The position numbers and the translations under genes were made by a program. Below, one piece after another: positions 30,548-38,702 of a stretch of DNA of 64,000 bases; position 1 is the first letter of the stretch; each line of letters opens with the position of its first letter. The notes beneath the pieces are model-generated. The model made no database searches and was not told the DNA's origin. It saw nothing but the letters and a program-made list of their open reading frames with translations. This stretch comes from Massilia sp. BJB1822. Its GTDB lineage: Bacteria; Pseudomonadota; Gammaproteobacteria; Burkholderiales; Burkholderiaceae_D. Location: positions 186,001 to 250,000 of the forward strand of contig NZ_JABWEB010000005.1 of the NCBI RefSeq assembly GCF_013369485.1, in the 5' to 3' direction.

Positions 30548-31828
30548 TCAGTGTTCGGCGCCGAAGGAGGCGTGGCCGAGCAGGCGTTCGATGGCGGCAG
30601 CGGCACGGTGGCCGTCGGCGAGGGCGTTCAGATGCTGGGCGCGCACCTGCAGCAAGGTGCGCTGCGCATCCAGCACGTCGATGAAGCCCAGCTTGCCGTA
30701 TTCGAAGCCCTTGGTGGCGGCGTCGTAGGCGCTGATGGCGCCGGGCAGAATGTCGTTGCGCAGGGCGGCCACGGTTTCGCGCGCGGTGGACAGGTCGGCC
30801 ACGGCTTGCGCCAGTTCGCTATCCAGTTGCAGCGTGGCGGCGTTCAGTTCCGCCTCGGCCTTGCTGGCGCGCTGCGCCGACTCCAGCACGTTGCCGCGGT
30901 TGCGGTCGAACAGGGGCAGGGGCACGGAGAAGCCGAGCAAGGCCTGGTTGCGGCCCATTTCCTCAGCGCGCTTGACGCCCAGGCTCAGCGTCACGTCCGG
31001 CGCGCGGTTGGCCAGGGCCAGCTGCGACTCGGCCTTGCGCTGCTCCAGCGCGCGGCGCGCCACCTGCACATTGGGCGCGCCGCTGCGGCGCGCGGCCAGC
31101 ATGGCGGCATCCGGAATCTCGGGCAGGGGATCGAGGCGGCCCTCGGCCTGCTCGAAGTCCGGCGCCGGTGCGGCCCATATGGCGGCCAGGCGCTGGCGCG
31201 CCGTCGCCAGCGCAGCGGCGGCCTGCGACTGTTCCAGGCGCACGCCGGATTCGGCGACGCGGGCGCGCGTCTCCTCCACCGGCGAGACTTTGCCGGCCGC
31301 CACGCGGCGCGCCGTGGTGTCGCTGGCGCGCTTGGCTAGTTGCAGCGCATCCTGGGCCAGGCGCAGGCGTTCCTGGGTAATCAGCACATCATAGAAGGCG
31401 CCGACCACCTGGGCGTGCAGCTCGGTGCGCTGCGCATCGAAACCGGCGGCGGCGTACTCGCGGCCACGCTCGGCGGCAGCCACGCGGGCGGCGCGTTTGC
31501 CGCCCAGTTCCAGCGGCTGGCTAAGCTGCCAGGTGGTTTCGCGCGTCTCGCGGCGGCGGTCCTGCAGGTCGAGCGACAAGGTCGGATTGGGGCGCGCGCC
31601 AGCCTGCAGCACGGCGCCGTCCTGCGCCAGCACTTCATAGCGGGCCGCGTTCAGGCCCGGATTGGCTTGCAGCGCGCGATTGAGCGCCGTCTGCAGCGTC
31701 AGCGCGGCAATGGCCGGCGCAGCAGGCACCACGGCCGGCACCGGGTCGGCCATGGCGGATGAAACGGGCAGGGCGAGCGCACCCAGAATGAGGGCGCGCC
31801 AGCCTGCGGATACAGCGTGGGAATACAT
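30548..31828 (-). CDS. czcC: CzcC-type outer-membrane channel subunit
   Basis: The 426-residue TolC-like protein has a signal peptide ending SSAMA and two repeated long-helix domains, with LTLQTALNRALQANPGL at the start and the second-repeat motif RALEQRKAESQLALANRAPDV. Such trimers form the outer-membrane exit of the exporter. AGGAGA precedes the ATG at 31828. The upstream gene czcI ends about 90 bases before it. Confidence 0.9.
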   Translation of the reverse strand: MYSHAVSAGWRALILGALALPVSSAMADPVPAVVPAAPAIAALTLQTALNRALQANPGLNAARYEVLAQDGAVLQAGARPNPTLSLDLQDRRRETRETTWQLSQPLELGGKRAARVAAAERGREYAAAGFDAQRTELHAQVVGAFYDVLITQERLRLAQDALQLAKRASDTTARRVAAGKVSPVEETRARVAESGVRLEQSQAAAALATARQRLAAIWAAPAPDFEQAEGRLDPLPEIPDAAMLAARRSGAPNVQVARRALEQRKAESQLALANRAPDVTLSLGVKRAEEMGRNQALLGFSVPLPLFDRNRGNVLESAQRASKAEAELNAATLQLDSELAQAVADLSTARETVAALRNDILPGAISAYDAATKGFEYGKLGFIDVLDAQRTLLQVRAQHLNALADGHRAAAAIERLLGHASFGAEH

Positions 31829-31919
31829 CGAATTCTCCTGGAAAGGGATGAAATTCGACGAGACTGGTCTGTCTGGCTAAATTGTCGTAATGCTCAGGGT
31901 AGAGGCAAGTCTCGCCGCG

Positions 31920-32270
31920 TCAGGCGAGACGGCGCCAATCGGGGCGCTTGGGCCCGTCGGCGATGAAGGAGGTGAAAGGCGGCGCCTCTTGCGGCGGCCA
32001 AGCCCCGCTGTCCGGCGACAGCACGGGCGTGGGAGCGGGCAGCAGCGACGCTTGCAGCGACAGGTGGCAGACGCCGCAATCGTCGTGAATCTTGGTGGAC
32101 TTTTTGATCTCGATCGGCTTTTCCACGCCAGCCTTGTCTTTATGCTCATGCGCGTGATGGCCGAAGTGCTGGCTCTTGCCCGACTCGTGTCCGCAATAGG
32201 CGGCAGCCGCCGACCAGGCATACTGGAGCGGGAGGATGGCGAGCAGGAAAATGAGCACAAGTCGTTTCAC
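31920..32270 (-). CDS. czcI: CzcI-like His-rich periplasmic metal-resistance protein
   Basis: This 116-residue protein starts with a signal-like KRLVLIFLLAILPLQYAW, continues with a His-rich stretch (CGHESGKSQHFGHHAHEHK) and carries DDCGVCH, a CxxC pair. This is the layout of CzcI proteins, which precede czcCBA and are reported to affect expression or regulation of the operon. GTG at 32270 is the most family-like start; an in-frame ATG at 32300 adds ten residues. The direction and position at the head of czcCBA fit. The region 32271-32398 is the divergent promoter zone with MarC. Confidence 0.82.
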   Translation of the reverse strand: MKRLVLIFLLAILPLQYAWSAAAAYCGHESGKSQHFGHHAHEHKDKAGVEKPIEIKKSTKIHDDCGVCHLSLQASLLPAPTPVLSPDSGAWPPQEAPPFTSFIADGPKRPDWRRLA

Positions 32271-32398
32271 GCCGGGGATTTTAGCATTATCTGCCGCCAA
32301 ATACCCTTATCGGAAAACCGGATTTGCCGCCGCCCCGTTGCGCAAGGTACCATATCGCAAACGGCTTGCATTTTCGCAGTCAATCCCCAAGGCTTTTC

Positions 32399-32995
32399 AT
32401 GACTCAGAACTTCCTCCAGACTTTTATCCTGTTGCTGCTGGTGACAGACCCCTTTGGCAACGTGCCCTTATTCGCCGCCGCCATGTCCTCGGTGCCGCCG
32501 GCACGCCGTCCGCGCGTCGTCATCCGCGAATGCCTGATCGCCAGCGCCGTGCTGCTGATCTTCATGTTCTTCGGCCGTCACTTCCTGAACGCGCTGTCGC
32601 TGTCCGAAGCCTCGCTGCGCATTGCCGGCAGCGTGATCCTGCTGCTGATCGCCATCCGCATGATCTTCCCGCATCCCGACGGTGTGCTGGGCCGCACCGA
32701 AGGCGGCGAACCCTTCATCGTGCCGCTGGCGATTCCCGCCCTGGCCGGCCCTTCGGCCCTGGCCACCGTGCTGCTGTTCTCGCGCGAGAGCACTCACGAA
32801 GTGCTGGTGCATGTGGCCGCGCTGGGCGCGCTGCTGGTGGTCTGGCTGGCCGTCTTCCTCGGCGCCGAGCGCCTGCAGAAAGTCCTCGGCCCGCAAGTGA
32901 TGACGGCATTCGAACGTTTGATGGGCCTGATCCTGGCCGCTATGTCGATCGAGATGCTGATGGGCGGCATCCGCGAATTCGTCAAAACCCTGTAA
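32399..32995 (+). CDS. MarC family integral membrane protein
   Basis: The 198-residue protein has six hydrophobic segments and the MarC (UPF0056) signatures LVTDPFGNVPLF at the start and VPLAIPALAGPSAL in the middle. The biochemical function of the family is unsettled; an early link to multiple antibiotic resistance was withdrawn. I selected ATG 32399 since homologues begin MTQNFLQTF-like, and the longer reading is basic and unrelated. A terminator follows directly. Confidence 0.9.
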   Translation: MTQNFLQTFILLLLVTDPFGNVPLFAAAMSSVPPARRPRVVIRECLIASAVLLIFMFFGRHFLNALSLSEASLRIAGSVILLLIAIRMIFPHPDGVLGRTEGGEPFIVPLAIPALAGPSALATVLLFSRESTHEVLVHVAALGALLVVWLAVFLGAERLQKVLGPQVMTAFERLMGLILAAMSIEMLMGGIREFVKTL

Positions 32996-33006
32996 GTCCG
33001 CACCTG

Positions 33007-33039
33007 AAATTGCCGCGCTTGACGCGGCAATTTTTTCAT
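33007..33039 (+). terminator. Terminator after the MarC-family gene
   Basis: AAATTGCCGCG (33007-33017) and CGCGGCAATTT (33023-33033) form an 11-pair stem with loop CTTGA, followed by TTT. It separates the MarC gene from the sdpR-like unit. Confidence 0.92.
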
Positions 33040-33056
33040 CCTATATTTCGATATAT

Positions 33057-33068
33057 ATCTAATTAGAT
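33057..33068. promoter_or_regulatory. Candidate operator of the SdpR-like autorepressor
   Basis: ATCTAATTAGAT is a perfect 12-base palindrome 15 bases before the repressor start, within an AT-rich patch (33042-33082) in a GC-rich genome. ArsR/SdpR repressors bind such dyads over their own promoters, so autoregulation is inferred. Confidence 0.6.
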
Positions 33069-33083
33069 GAATCTCATAATTCG

Positions 33084-33371
33084 ATGAGCGCGACCAACGA
33101 TACTTTCAAAGCCTTGGCCGATCCGGCGCGGCGCGAGATTTTGCGCCTGCTGCGCCAGGGCGAAATGACGGCCGGCGAGCTGGCCGCGCATTTCGATATG
33201 AGCCGTCCCACGATGTCGCACCATTTCGCGGTGCTGGCCGACGCCGACCTGATTTCGCGCCGGCGCGACGGCCAGACTATCTGGTATTCGCTGAACACCA
33301 CGGTCCTGCAGGACATGCTGGCCTGGATGATGGAATTGACTGTGACCGAACCGAAAGGGAAGAAGGCATGA
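33084..33371 (+). CDS. ArsR-family autorepressor, SdpR type
   Basis: The 95-residue protein is a single winged helix: ALADPARREILRLLRQGEMTAGELAAHF, recognition helix MSRPTMSHHFAVLADADL, wing SRRRDGQTIWYSLN. It lacks the CxCxxC metal-binding motif of ArsR/SmtB sensors, which fits SdpR, the autorepressor that in Bacillus is sequestered by the membrane protein SdpI. Its stop overlaps the SdpI-like gene (ATGA). Annotation as SdpR type relies on this pairing. Confidence 0.88.
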   Translation: MSATNDTFKALADPARREILRLLRQGEMTAGELAAHFDMSRPTMSHHFAVLADADLISRRRDGQTIWYSLNTTVLQDMLAWMMELTVTEPKGKKA

Positions 33372-34018
33372 GCAAGCGCTATCTGGCAATCTGCTGTCTG
33401 TTGATCCTCGTATCCGCCGCCATTACGGCTTATTGCTACCCGCAGCTGCCGGAGATCATCCCCAATCACTGGGGACTGGACGGCAAGGCCAATGGCTTCG
33501 GGCCGCGTTGGCAGGCATGGCTGCTGGGGCCAGGCTTGATGGCCTTGCTGCTGGCGCTGGGCCTGGCCTTGCCGGTCCTGTCGCCGCGCAAATACGAGAT
33601 AAAGCCATTCCAGGGTACGGCCGATTTCGTCGTCACCGCCATCGTCGGCGCGATGGGCTATTTTCAGGCGGTGATGCTGTTGCAGGTGCGCGGCGTGGAG
33701 TTCGATATCGGGCGAGCCATCATGCCGGGCATGTTCCTGCTGCTGATCCTGATCGGCAACCCGCTGGGCAAGGTCAAGCGCAATTTCTATCTGGGCATCC
33801 GCACGCCCTGGACCTTGGCCGACGAGCGCGTATGGCATGCCACGCACCGCTTCTCGGCCCGCTTCATGGTGGCGACCGGCGTGCTTGGCCTGCTGGCGGC
33901 CTTGCTGAACGCGCCGCTGCCGCTGCAGGTGCTGCTGCTGGGCGCATGGGCGGTGGTGCCCATCGCTTACTCCTTCATTTTCTACAAGCGGCTGGAGCAG
34001 GCCGGCGCGCTGAAATAA
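33368..34018 (+). CDS. SdpI-family membrane protein (DUF1648 plus SdpI)
   Basis: The 216-residue protein has about six membrane segments. The N-terminal DUF1648 shows LPEIIPNHWGLDGKANGFGPR, and the C-terminal SdpI part contains GNPLGKVKRNFYLGIRTPWTL and DERVWHATHRF, both diagnostic. In Bacillus SdpI gives immunity to the SDP toxin and captures SdpR when toxin is present. No toxin (SdpC) or maturation (SdpAB) gene is nearby, so this may be an orphan immunity or envelope-stress module. It overlaps the repressor gene by four bases. Confidence 0.88.
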   Translation: MSKRYLAICCLLILVSAAITAYCYPQLPEIIPNHWGLDGKANGFGPRWQAWLLGPGLMALLLALGLALPVLSPRKYEIKPFQGTADFVVTAIVGAMGYFQAVMLLQVRGVEFDIGRAIMPGMFLLLILIGNPLGKVKRNFYLGIRTPWTLADERVWHATHRFSARFMVATGVLGLLAALLNAPLPLQVLLLGAWAVVPIAYSFIFYKRLEQAGALK

Positions 34019-34019
34019 A

Positions 34020-34048
34020 AAACGCGCCGCTGGGATGGCGGCGCGTTT
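34020..34048. terminator. Terminator between the SdpI-like gene and uvrB
   Basis: AAACGCGCCGC (34020-34030) and GCGGCGCGTTT (34038-34048) form an 11-pair stem. On the minus strand a run of T follows, so it mainly ends uvrB; on the plus strand the tail is only TTTC. Confidence 0.88.
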
Positions 34049-34063
34049 CGGAGGAGGGCGGGC

Positions 34064-36133
34064 TTAGATCACATCGGCGCCCGGCGCGCCGAAGAGCTGC
34101 TCCTTCAGATGGTGCAACTGGTCGCGCACTTGGGCGGCTTTTTCGAACTCCAGATTCTTGGCGTGGTCGATCATCTGCTTCTCCAGGCGTTTGATCTCCT
34201 TGCTGATCTGCTTCTCGCTCATGGCTTCGTACTTGGCCGTTTCCTGGGCCACGCCCAGCTCCTCGCGCGCCGCGCTTGGGCTGTAGACGCCATCGATCAT
34301 GTCCTTGATGACCTTGTGCACGCCGCGCGGCACAATGCCGTTCGCTTCGTTGAAGGCGATCTGCTTGGCGCGGCGGCGTTCCGTCTCGCCGATGGCGCGT
34401 TCCATCGAGTCGGTCATATTGTCGGCGTAGAGCAGGGCCACGCCGTTCAGGTTACGCGCCGCGCGGCCGATGGTCTGGATCAGCGAGCGCTCGGAACGCA
34501 GGAAGCCTTCCTTGTCCGCATCCAGGATCGCCACCAGCGACACTTCCGGCAAGTCCAGGCCTTCGCGCAGCAGGTTGATCCCCACCAGCACGTCGAAAGT
34601 GCCGATACGCAGGTCGCGCAGAATCTCCACGCGCTCCACGGTTTCGATATCGCTGTGCAGATAGCGCACCTTGATGCCGTGGTCGCCCAGGTATTCGGTC
34701 AACTGTTCGGCCATGCGCTTGGTCAGCGTCGTCACCAGCACGCGCTCGTTTTTGGCGACCCGGTCCTGGATCTCGGACATCAGATCGTCCACCTGGGTGC
34801 GTGCCGGACGCACGATCACCTGCGGGTCGACCAGGCCGGTCGGCCGCACCACCTGCTCGACCACTTGGTCGGCATGCTTCTTCTCGTAGTCGGCCGGCGT
34901 GGCGGAGACGAACACGGTCTGGCGCATCTTGCCCTCGAACTCTTCGAATTTGAGCGGGCGGTTGTCCAGCGCCGAAGGCAGGCGGAAGCCGTAGTCGACC
35001 AGATTGGTCTTGCGCGAACGGTCGCCGTTGTACATGGCGCTCAACTGGCCGACCAGCACATGCGACTCGTCGAGGAACATCAGCGCATCCTTCGGCAGAT
35101 AGTCGATCAGCGTCGGCGGCGGCTCGCCGGGCAGGGCGCCCGACAGATGGCGCGAATAGTTCTCGATGCCCTTGGTGAAGCCGATCTCCGACATCATTTC
35201 CAGATCGAAGCGGGTGCGCTGCTCCAGGCGCTGCTCCTCGATCAGCTTGTTCTCCTTGCGGAAGAAATCCAGCCGCTCGCGCAGCTCGGTCTTGATGGTC
35301 TCGATGGCGCGCAGCACGGTGGAGCGCGGCGTCACGTAATGCGAGCCGGGATAGACGGTGAAGCGCGGGATCTTCTGGCGCACGCGGCCCGTCAGCGGGT
35401 CGAACAGCTGGATCGATTCCAGCTCATCGTCGAACATCTCCAGGCGCACCGCCAGCTCGGCGTGTTCGGCCGGGAAGATGTCGATGGTGTCGCCGCGCAC
35501 GCGGAAGGTGCCGCGGCCGAAGTCCACCTCATTGCGCGTGTACTGCATCTGGATCAGGCGCGCGATCACGTCGCGCTGGCTGACCTTGTCCTTGGCGCGC
35601 AAGGTCAGGATCATCTGGTGGTATTCGTTGGGATTGCCGATACCGTAAATCGCCGACACCGTGGCCACAATGACCACATCGCGCCGCTCCATCAGCGACT
35701 TGGTGCAGGACAGGCGCATCTGCTCGATATGCTCGTTGATCGAGGAATCCTTCTCGATGAACAGATCGCGCTGCGGCACATAGGCTTCCGGCTGATAGTA
35801 GTCGTAGTAGGACACGAAATACTCGACCGCATTCTCCGGGAAGAACTCGCGGAACTCGCTGTAGAGCTGCGCCGCCAGCGTCTTGTTGGGTGCGAACACG
35901 ATGGCCGGGCGGCCCATGCGCGCGATCACGTTGGCCATCGTATAAGTCTTGCCGGAGCCGGTCACGCCGAGCAGGGTCTGGTACGACAAACCGTCGCTGA
36001 TGCCCTCGCACAGGCCTTCGATGGCGGTCGGCTGGTCGCCGGCGGGAGGGAAGGGCTGGTGCAGCTTGAAGGGCGAATCGGGGAAAGTAATCACTGTCGG
36101 CTCTACAACGCCGGGAGTAGCTAGATCAGCCAT
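34064..36133 (-). CDS. uvrB: Excinuclease ABC subunit B
   Basis: UvrB is the damage-verifying helicase-like subunit of nucleotide excision repair. The P-loop GVTGSGKT lies at 56-63, the beta-hairpin that probes DNA includes [12 protein letters not shown] at 109-120, and the C-terminal UVR domain ([21 protein letters not shown]) binds UvrC. The 689-residue length is standard. No clear LexA-type box was seen in the 110 bases before its start. Confidence 0.98.
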   Translation of the reverse strand: MADLATPGVVEPTVITFPDSPFKLHQPFPPAGDQPTAIEGLCEGISDGLSYQTLLGVTGSGKTYTMANVIARMGRPAIVFAPNKTLAAQLYSEFREFFPENAVEYFVSYYDYYQPEAYVPQRDLFIEKDSSINEHIEQMRLSCTKSLMERRDVVIVATVSAIYGIGNPNEYHQMILTLRAKDKVSQRDVIARLIQMQYTRNEVDFGRGTFRVRGDTIDIFPAEHAELAVRLEMFDDELESIQLFDPLTGRVRQKIPRFTVYPGSHYVTPRSTVLRAIETIKTELRERLDFFRKENKLIEEQRLEQRTRFDLEMMSEIGFTKGIENYSRHLSGALPGEPPPTLIDYLPKDALMFLDESHVLVGQLSAMYNGDRSRKTNLVDYGFRLPSALDNRPLKFEEFEGKMRQTVFVSATPADYEKKHADQVVEQVVRPTGLVDPQVIVRPARTQVDDLMSEIQDRVAKNERVLVTTLTKRMAEQLTEYLGDHGIKVRYLHSDIETVERVEILRDLRIGTFDVLVGINLLREGLDLPEVSLVAILDADKEGFLRSERSLIQTIGRAARNLNGVALLYADNMTDSMERAIGETERRRAKQIAFNEANGIVPRGVHKVIKDMIDGVYSPSAAREELGVAQETAKYEAMSEKQISKEIKRLEKQMIDHAKNLEFEKAAQVRDQLHHLKEQLFGAPGADVI

Positions 36134-36242
36134 TTAGTCGGGACCTTTGATAGAATATTGGATTGCCGGACGCCCTGACCGGATTTTCTTCGGGCGATGG
36201 CAAAATTTCTGCGAACCGCTTCCAATCGAATCCAATCTTATC

Positions 36243-37445
36243 ATGACGAACCCTTCCGTTTTCAGTGCCATCGAAATGGCTCCGCGCGACCCGATTCTGG
36301 GGATCACCGAAGCCTTCAACGCAGACACCAACCCAGCCAAAATCAACCTGGGCGTCGGTGTCTATTATGACGACAACGGCAAAGTGCCGCTGCTGGCATG
36401 CGTGCAGAAAGCGGAACACCTTCTGATTGAACAGCCCACGCCGCGCACCTACCTGCCGATCGAAGGCCTGGCCGCCTACGACAAGGCGGTGCAGGAGCTG
36501 GTATTTGGGGCCGACAGCGCCGTAGTTCAAGAGCGCCGCGCTGTTACTGTGCAGGCCATCGGCGGCACCGGTGCACTCAAGCTGGGCGCCGACTTCCTCA
36601 AGCGTTTCTCGCCTGATTCCGAAGTGTTCATCAGCGACCCAAGCTGGGAAAACCACCGCGCCCTGTTCGAGAGCGCCGGCTTCAAGGTCAACAACTACAC
36701 CTATTACGACGCGGCCACCCACGGCGTGAACTTCGCCGCCATGCTGGCCGCGCTGAAAGCCATGCCGCGCGGCTCCGTCGTTGTGCTGCACGCCTGCTGC
36801 CACAACCCGACCGGCGCTGACCTCAGCCAGTCGCAGTGGGATGAAGTGATCGCCGCCGTCGTGGCGGGCGGCCTGATTCCATTCCTGGACATGGCTTACC
36901 AGGGCTTTGGCGCCGGCATCGCCGAAGACGGCGCCGTGGTGCGCCGCTTCGCCGCCACCGGCGTGCCGCTGCTGGTGTCGAATTCCTTCTCCAAATCCTT
37001 CTCGCTGTACGGCGAGCGCGTGGGCGCCCTGAGCGTGGTCGCTGCCAGCGCCGAAGAGGCTTCGCGCCTGCTGTCCCAGCTCAAGCGCGTGGTGCGCACC
37101 AACTACTCCAACCCGCCGGTCCATGGCGGCAAGGTGGTGGCGACCGTGCTGTCCACTCCTGAGCTGCGCCAGATGTGGGAAGACGAGCTGGCCGGCATGC
37201 GCGTGCGCATCAAGGAAATGCGCGACGCGTTTGTGAAAAAGCTCAAGGAGAAAGCCCCGGGCCGCGACTTCGACTTCGTGCGCGAGCAGGTTGGCATGTT
37301 CTCCTACTCGGGCCTGACGAAAGAGCAGGTGGGCAAGCTGCGCGAACAGTCGATCTACGCCGTGGACACGGGCCGCATCTGCGTGGCCGCGCTGAACTCG
37401 CGCAATATCGACATCGTTGTTGACGCCATCGCCAAGGTGCTCTAA
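36243..37445 (+). CDS. Aspartate/aromatic aminotransferase (class I, Ib-like)
   Basis: The 400-residue PLP enzyme has the AspC/TyrB signatures NLGVGVYYDDNGKVPLL, ACCHNPTGADLS and SNSFSKSFSLYGERVG with the PLP lysine K251, plus the C-terminal arginine region GRICVAALNSRNID. Such enzymes move amino groups between aspartate or aromatic amino acids and 2-oxoglutarate. AspC and TyrB cannot be told apart safely from sequence alone. ATG 36243 (MTNPSVFSAIEM) fits family starts; the frame is open to 36147. It is divergent from uvrB. Confidence 0.93.
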   Translation: MTNPSVFSAIEMAPRDPILGITEAFNADTNPAKINLGVGVYYDDNGKVPLLACVQKAEHLLIEQPTPRTYLPIEGLAAYDKAVQELVFGADSAVVQERRAVTVQAIGGTGALKLGADFLKRFSPDSEVFISDPSWENHRALFESAGFKVNNYTYYDAATHGVNFAAMLAALKAMPRGSVVVLHACCHNPTGADLSQSQWDEVIAAVVAGGLIPFLDMAYQGFGAGIAEDGAVVRRFAATGVPLLVSNSFSKSFSLYGERVGALSVVAASAEEASRLLSQLKRVVRTNYSNPPVHGGKVVATVLSTPELRQMWEDELAGMRVRIKEMRDAFVKKLKEKAPGRDFDFVREQVGMFSYSGLTKEQVGKLREQSIYAVDTGRICVAALNSRNIDIVVDAIAKVL

Positions 37446-37512
37446 AATCTTGGTTCTTCGCGCTGCAATAGCAACGCGAAAGGCAGCAAAATAATACTGG
37501 AAAGAAAGAGTC

Positions 37513-37541
37513 TTGCAAGACTTGGATTGAAAGTGTAAAAT
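37513..37541 (+). promoter_or_regulatory. Promoter of tRNA-Asn copy 1
   Basis: TTGCAA (37513-37518) and TAAAAT (37536-37541) are 17 bases apart, a good sigma-70 promoter ending 11 bases before the tRNA. The preceding 37446-37512 includes a short hairpin (TTCGCG...CGCGAA) after the aminotransferase, without a T-run. Confidence 0.65.
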
Positions 37542-37552
37542 GTTGCCTCTAA

Positions 37553-37628
37553 TCCCTGATAGCTCAGTCGGTAGAGCGACGGACTGTTAATCCGCAGGTC
37601 CCTGGTTCGAGTCCAGGTCGGGGAGCCA
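37553..37628 (+). tRNA. tRNA-Asn(GTT), copy 1
   Basis: The 76-base gene folds into a cloverleaf with acceptor arms TCCCTGA/TCGGGGA, a D-arm with AGCTCAGTCGGTAGAGC, anticodon GTT at 37586-37588, T-arm GGTTCGAGTCC, and an encoded CCA end. It is identical at all 76 positions to the copy at 56792-56867. Confidence 0.98.
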
Positions 37629-37638
37629 GAATAAAGTG

Positions 37639-37670
37639 AAAAGCCCAGCCTTTATTGGTTGGGCTTTTTG
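37639..37670 (+). terminator. Terminator after tRNA-Asn copy 1
   Basis: AAAAGCCCAGCC (37639-37650) and GGTTGGGCTTTT (37657-37668) pair with one G-T wobble around TTTATT and run into a further T. It ends the tRNA transcript. Confidence 0.85.
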
Positions 37671-37723
37671 CATTTCAGCCTTCGATCGCGGGGCAGCATA
37701 TTTTTCTTATTCGAGCTATACAC

Positions 37724-37969
37724 ATGGAAAGCAACGATCAGCGTTATCTGGTTCAGCAGAACAAAATCGGCGACAGCAGCAAGCCGCCTGTCTTCGCCAG
37801 GGTCATGCGCAGCAAAGAGGGCGTGTTTGAAGGCGTGTCCTTTATCAAAAACAAGGAAAAAGCGACGGTGATGACGATCGCCCAAGCTGAGGAAGCCATT
37901 GCCTGGGCCGCAAAAAAGAAATCCGGGGCGAAGGAATACGCGACCAAAATCATCTGCGTCGGCCAATAA
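37724..37969 (+). CDS. Small protein of unknown function
   Basis: The 81-residue product begins MESNDQRYLVQQNKIGDSS and has two blocks that look folded: PVFARVMRSKEGVFEGVSFI and KATVMTIAQAEEAIAWAAKK. It is charged and lacks a signal peptide or membrane segment. I do not recognise the family. The coding frame is open upstream to 37655, but that part overlaps the tRNA terminator region, so ATG 37724 is preferred. It sits alone between tRNA-Asn and an outer-membrane protein gene. Confidence 0.6.
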   Translation: MESNDQRYLVQQNKIGDSSKPPVFARVMRSKEGVFEGVSFIKNKEKATVMTIAQAEEAIAWAAKKKSGAKEYATKIICVGQ

Positions 37970-37999
37970 GGCGGCAGAAAGCCGGCCGGCACGCGCGGT

Positions 38000-38013
38000 G
38001 CCGAAAGTCATGC
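38000..38013 (+). promoter_or_regulatory. Site resembling the arm of the inverted repeat at 41411-41439
   Basis: GCCGAAAGTCATGC differs at one position from GCCGGAAGTCATGC at 41411-41424, the left arm and spacer of an 11-base inverted repeat in front of the histidine kinase gene. A regulator shared with the two-component system is possible. The remaining 37970-38128 region shows no gene. Confidence 0.3.
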
Positions 38014-38128
38014 CGTCGAACCATGCCTAGTGGCACATGCGCCACCGCTTCCGCTTCCCTAGAATTGATGCACTGATCTGGCCCGCAAGGGCCGCTGGAA
38101 TCAGCATTCAAATTTCTAAGGAGTTCTA

Positions 38129-38698
38129 ATGTCCAGGCAATTGCACCTTTCTCTTCTGGCTGCGGCCGCGCTGCTTTCTTCGACGGCGCTGGCGGAGGAT
38201 CTGTATGTGGGCGCTACCGTAGCCAACGGCGGCAAAATGACGTTTGGCAATCCGGTCAGCGGCAAGTCCGCCAAGGTCGATGGAAAAGCCGAATACAAGG
38301 TATATGGCGGTTACGCCTTGAGTGAGTTGCTGGCGGTGGAGGCGGGTTATGCCCAGAGCGGGACCGTGCGTTTCGATAAGGCCAGCATTGACTTGCCAAG
38401 CGATGTCAGCTTCAAAATGAATCACTTCTATCTCGCGGGCCGCCTGAACCATCGCTTCAATGACGAGTGGTCGGTGTTCGGCAAGGCTGGCGTGGCGCGC
38501 AGCCGCTTCAAGGCGAGTGGCGGTGGCGAGTCGGACAATATGTCTTCCACCAAGCCTTTGCTGGGCGTGGGCATGGCCTACAACTTCACCAAGAACGCTG
38601 CGGCAACCGTGGAATATGAGCATATCGGCGCCACGCGCAAGAATGGCATCAACATCAAGCAGGGCCGCCTGCAGCTGGGCGTGAGGTTCGGTTTTTAA
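38129..38698 (+). CDS. OmpA-like/opacity-type outer-membrane beta-barrel protein
   Basis: The 189-residue protein has a signal peptide (cut near ALAED), alternating beta strands such as YKVYGGYALSELLAVEAGYAQ and FYLAGRLNHRF, and the terminal RLQLGVRFGF with a final Phe, the usual signal for BAM insertion. It fits the eight-stranded OmpA-like barrel family (PF13505 type) without a periplasmic domain. AAGGAG lies upstream of ATG 38129. It converges with the MipA-like gene, with only four bases between the stops. Confidence 0.82.
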   Translation: MSRQLHLSLLAAAALLSSTALAEDLYVGATVANGGKMTFGNPVSGKSAKVDGKAEYKVYGGYALSELLAVEAGYAQSGTVRFDKASIDLPSDVSFKMNHFYLAGRLNHRFNDEWSVFGKAGVARSRFKASGGGESDNMSSTKPLLGVGMAYNFTKNAAATVEYEHIGATRKNGINIKQGRLQLGVRFGF

Positions 38699-38702
38699 GC
38701 GT

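Noticed and set aside
33084..34018. Complete SDP toxin-immunity locus
   Set aside because: Only repressor- and SdpI-like genes are present; flanking genes are MarC and uvrB, with no toxin or maturation gene.
34109..36124. 671-codon open frame opposite uvrB
   Set aside because: It is entirely antisense to uvrB; composition (His, Gln, Leu, Arg rich) and lack of any domain mark it as a shadow frame.
36134..36242. LexA (SOS) box before uvrB
   Set aside because: I looked for a CTGT-N8-ACAG type site in the uvrB/aminotransferase gap and found none.
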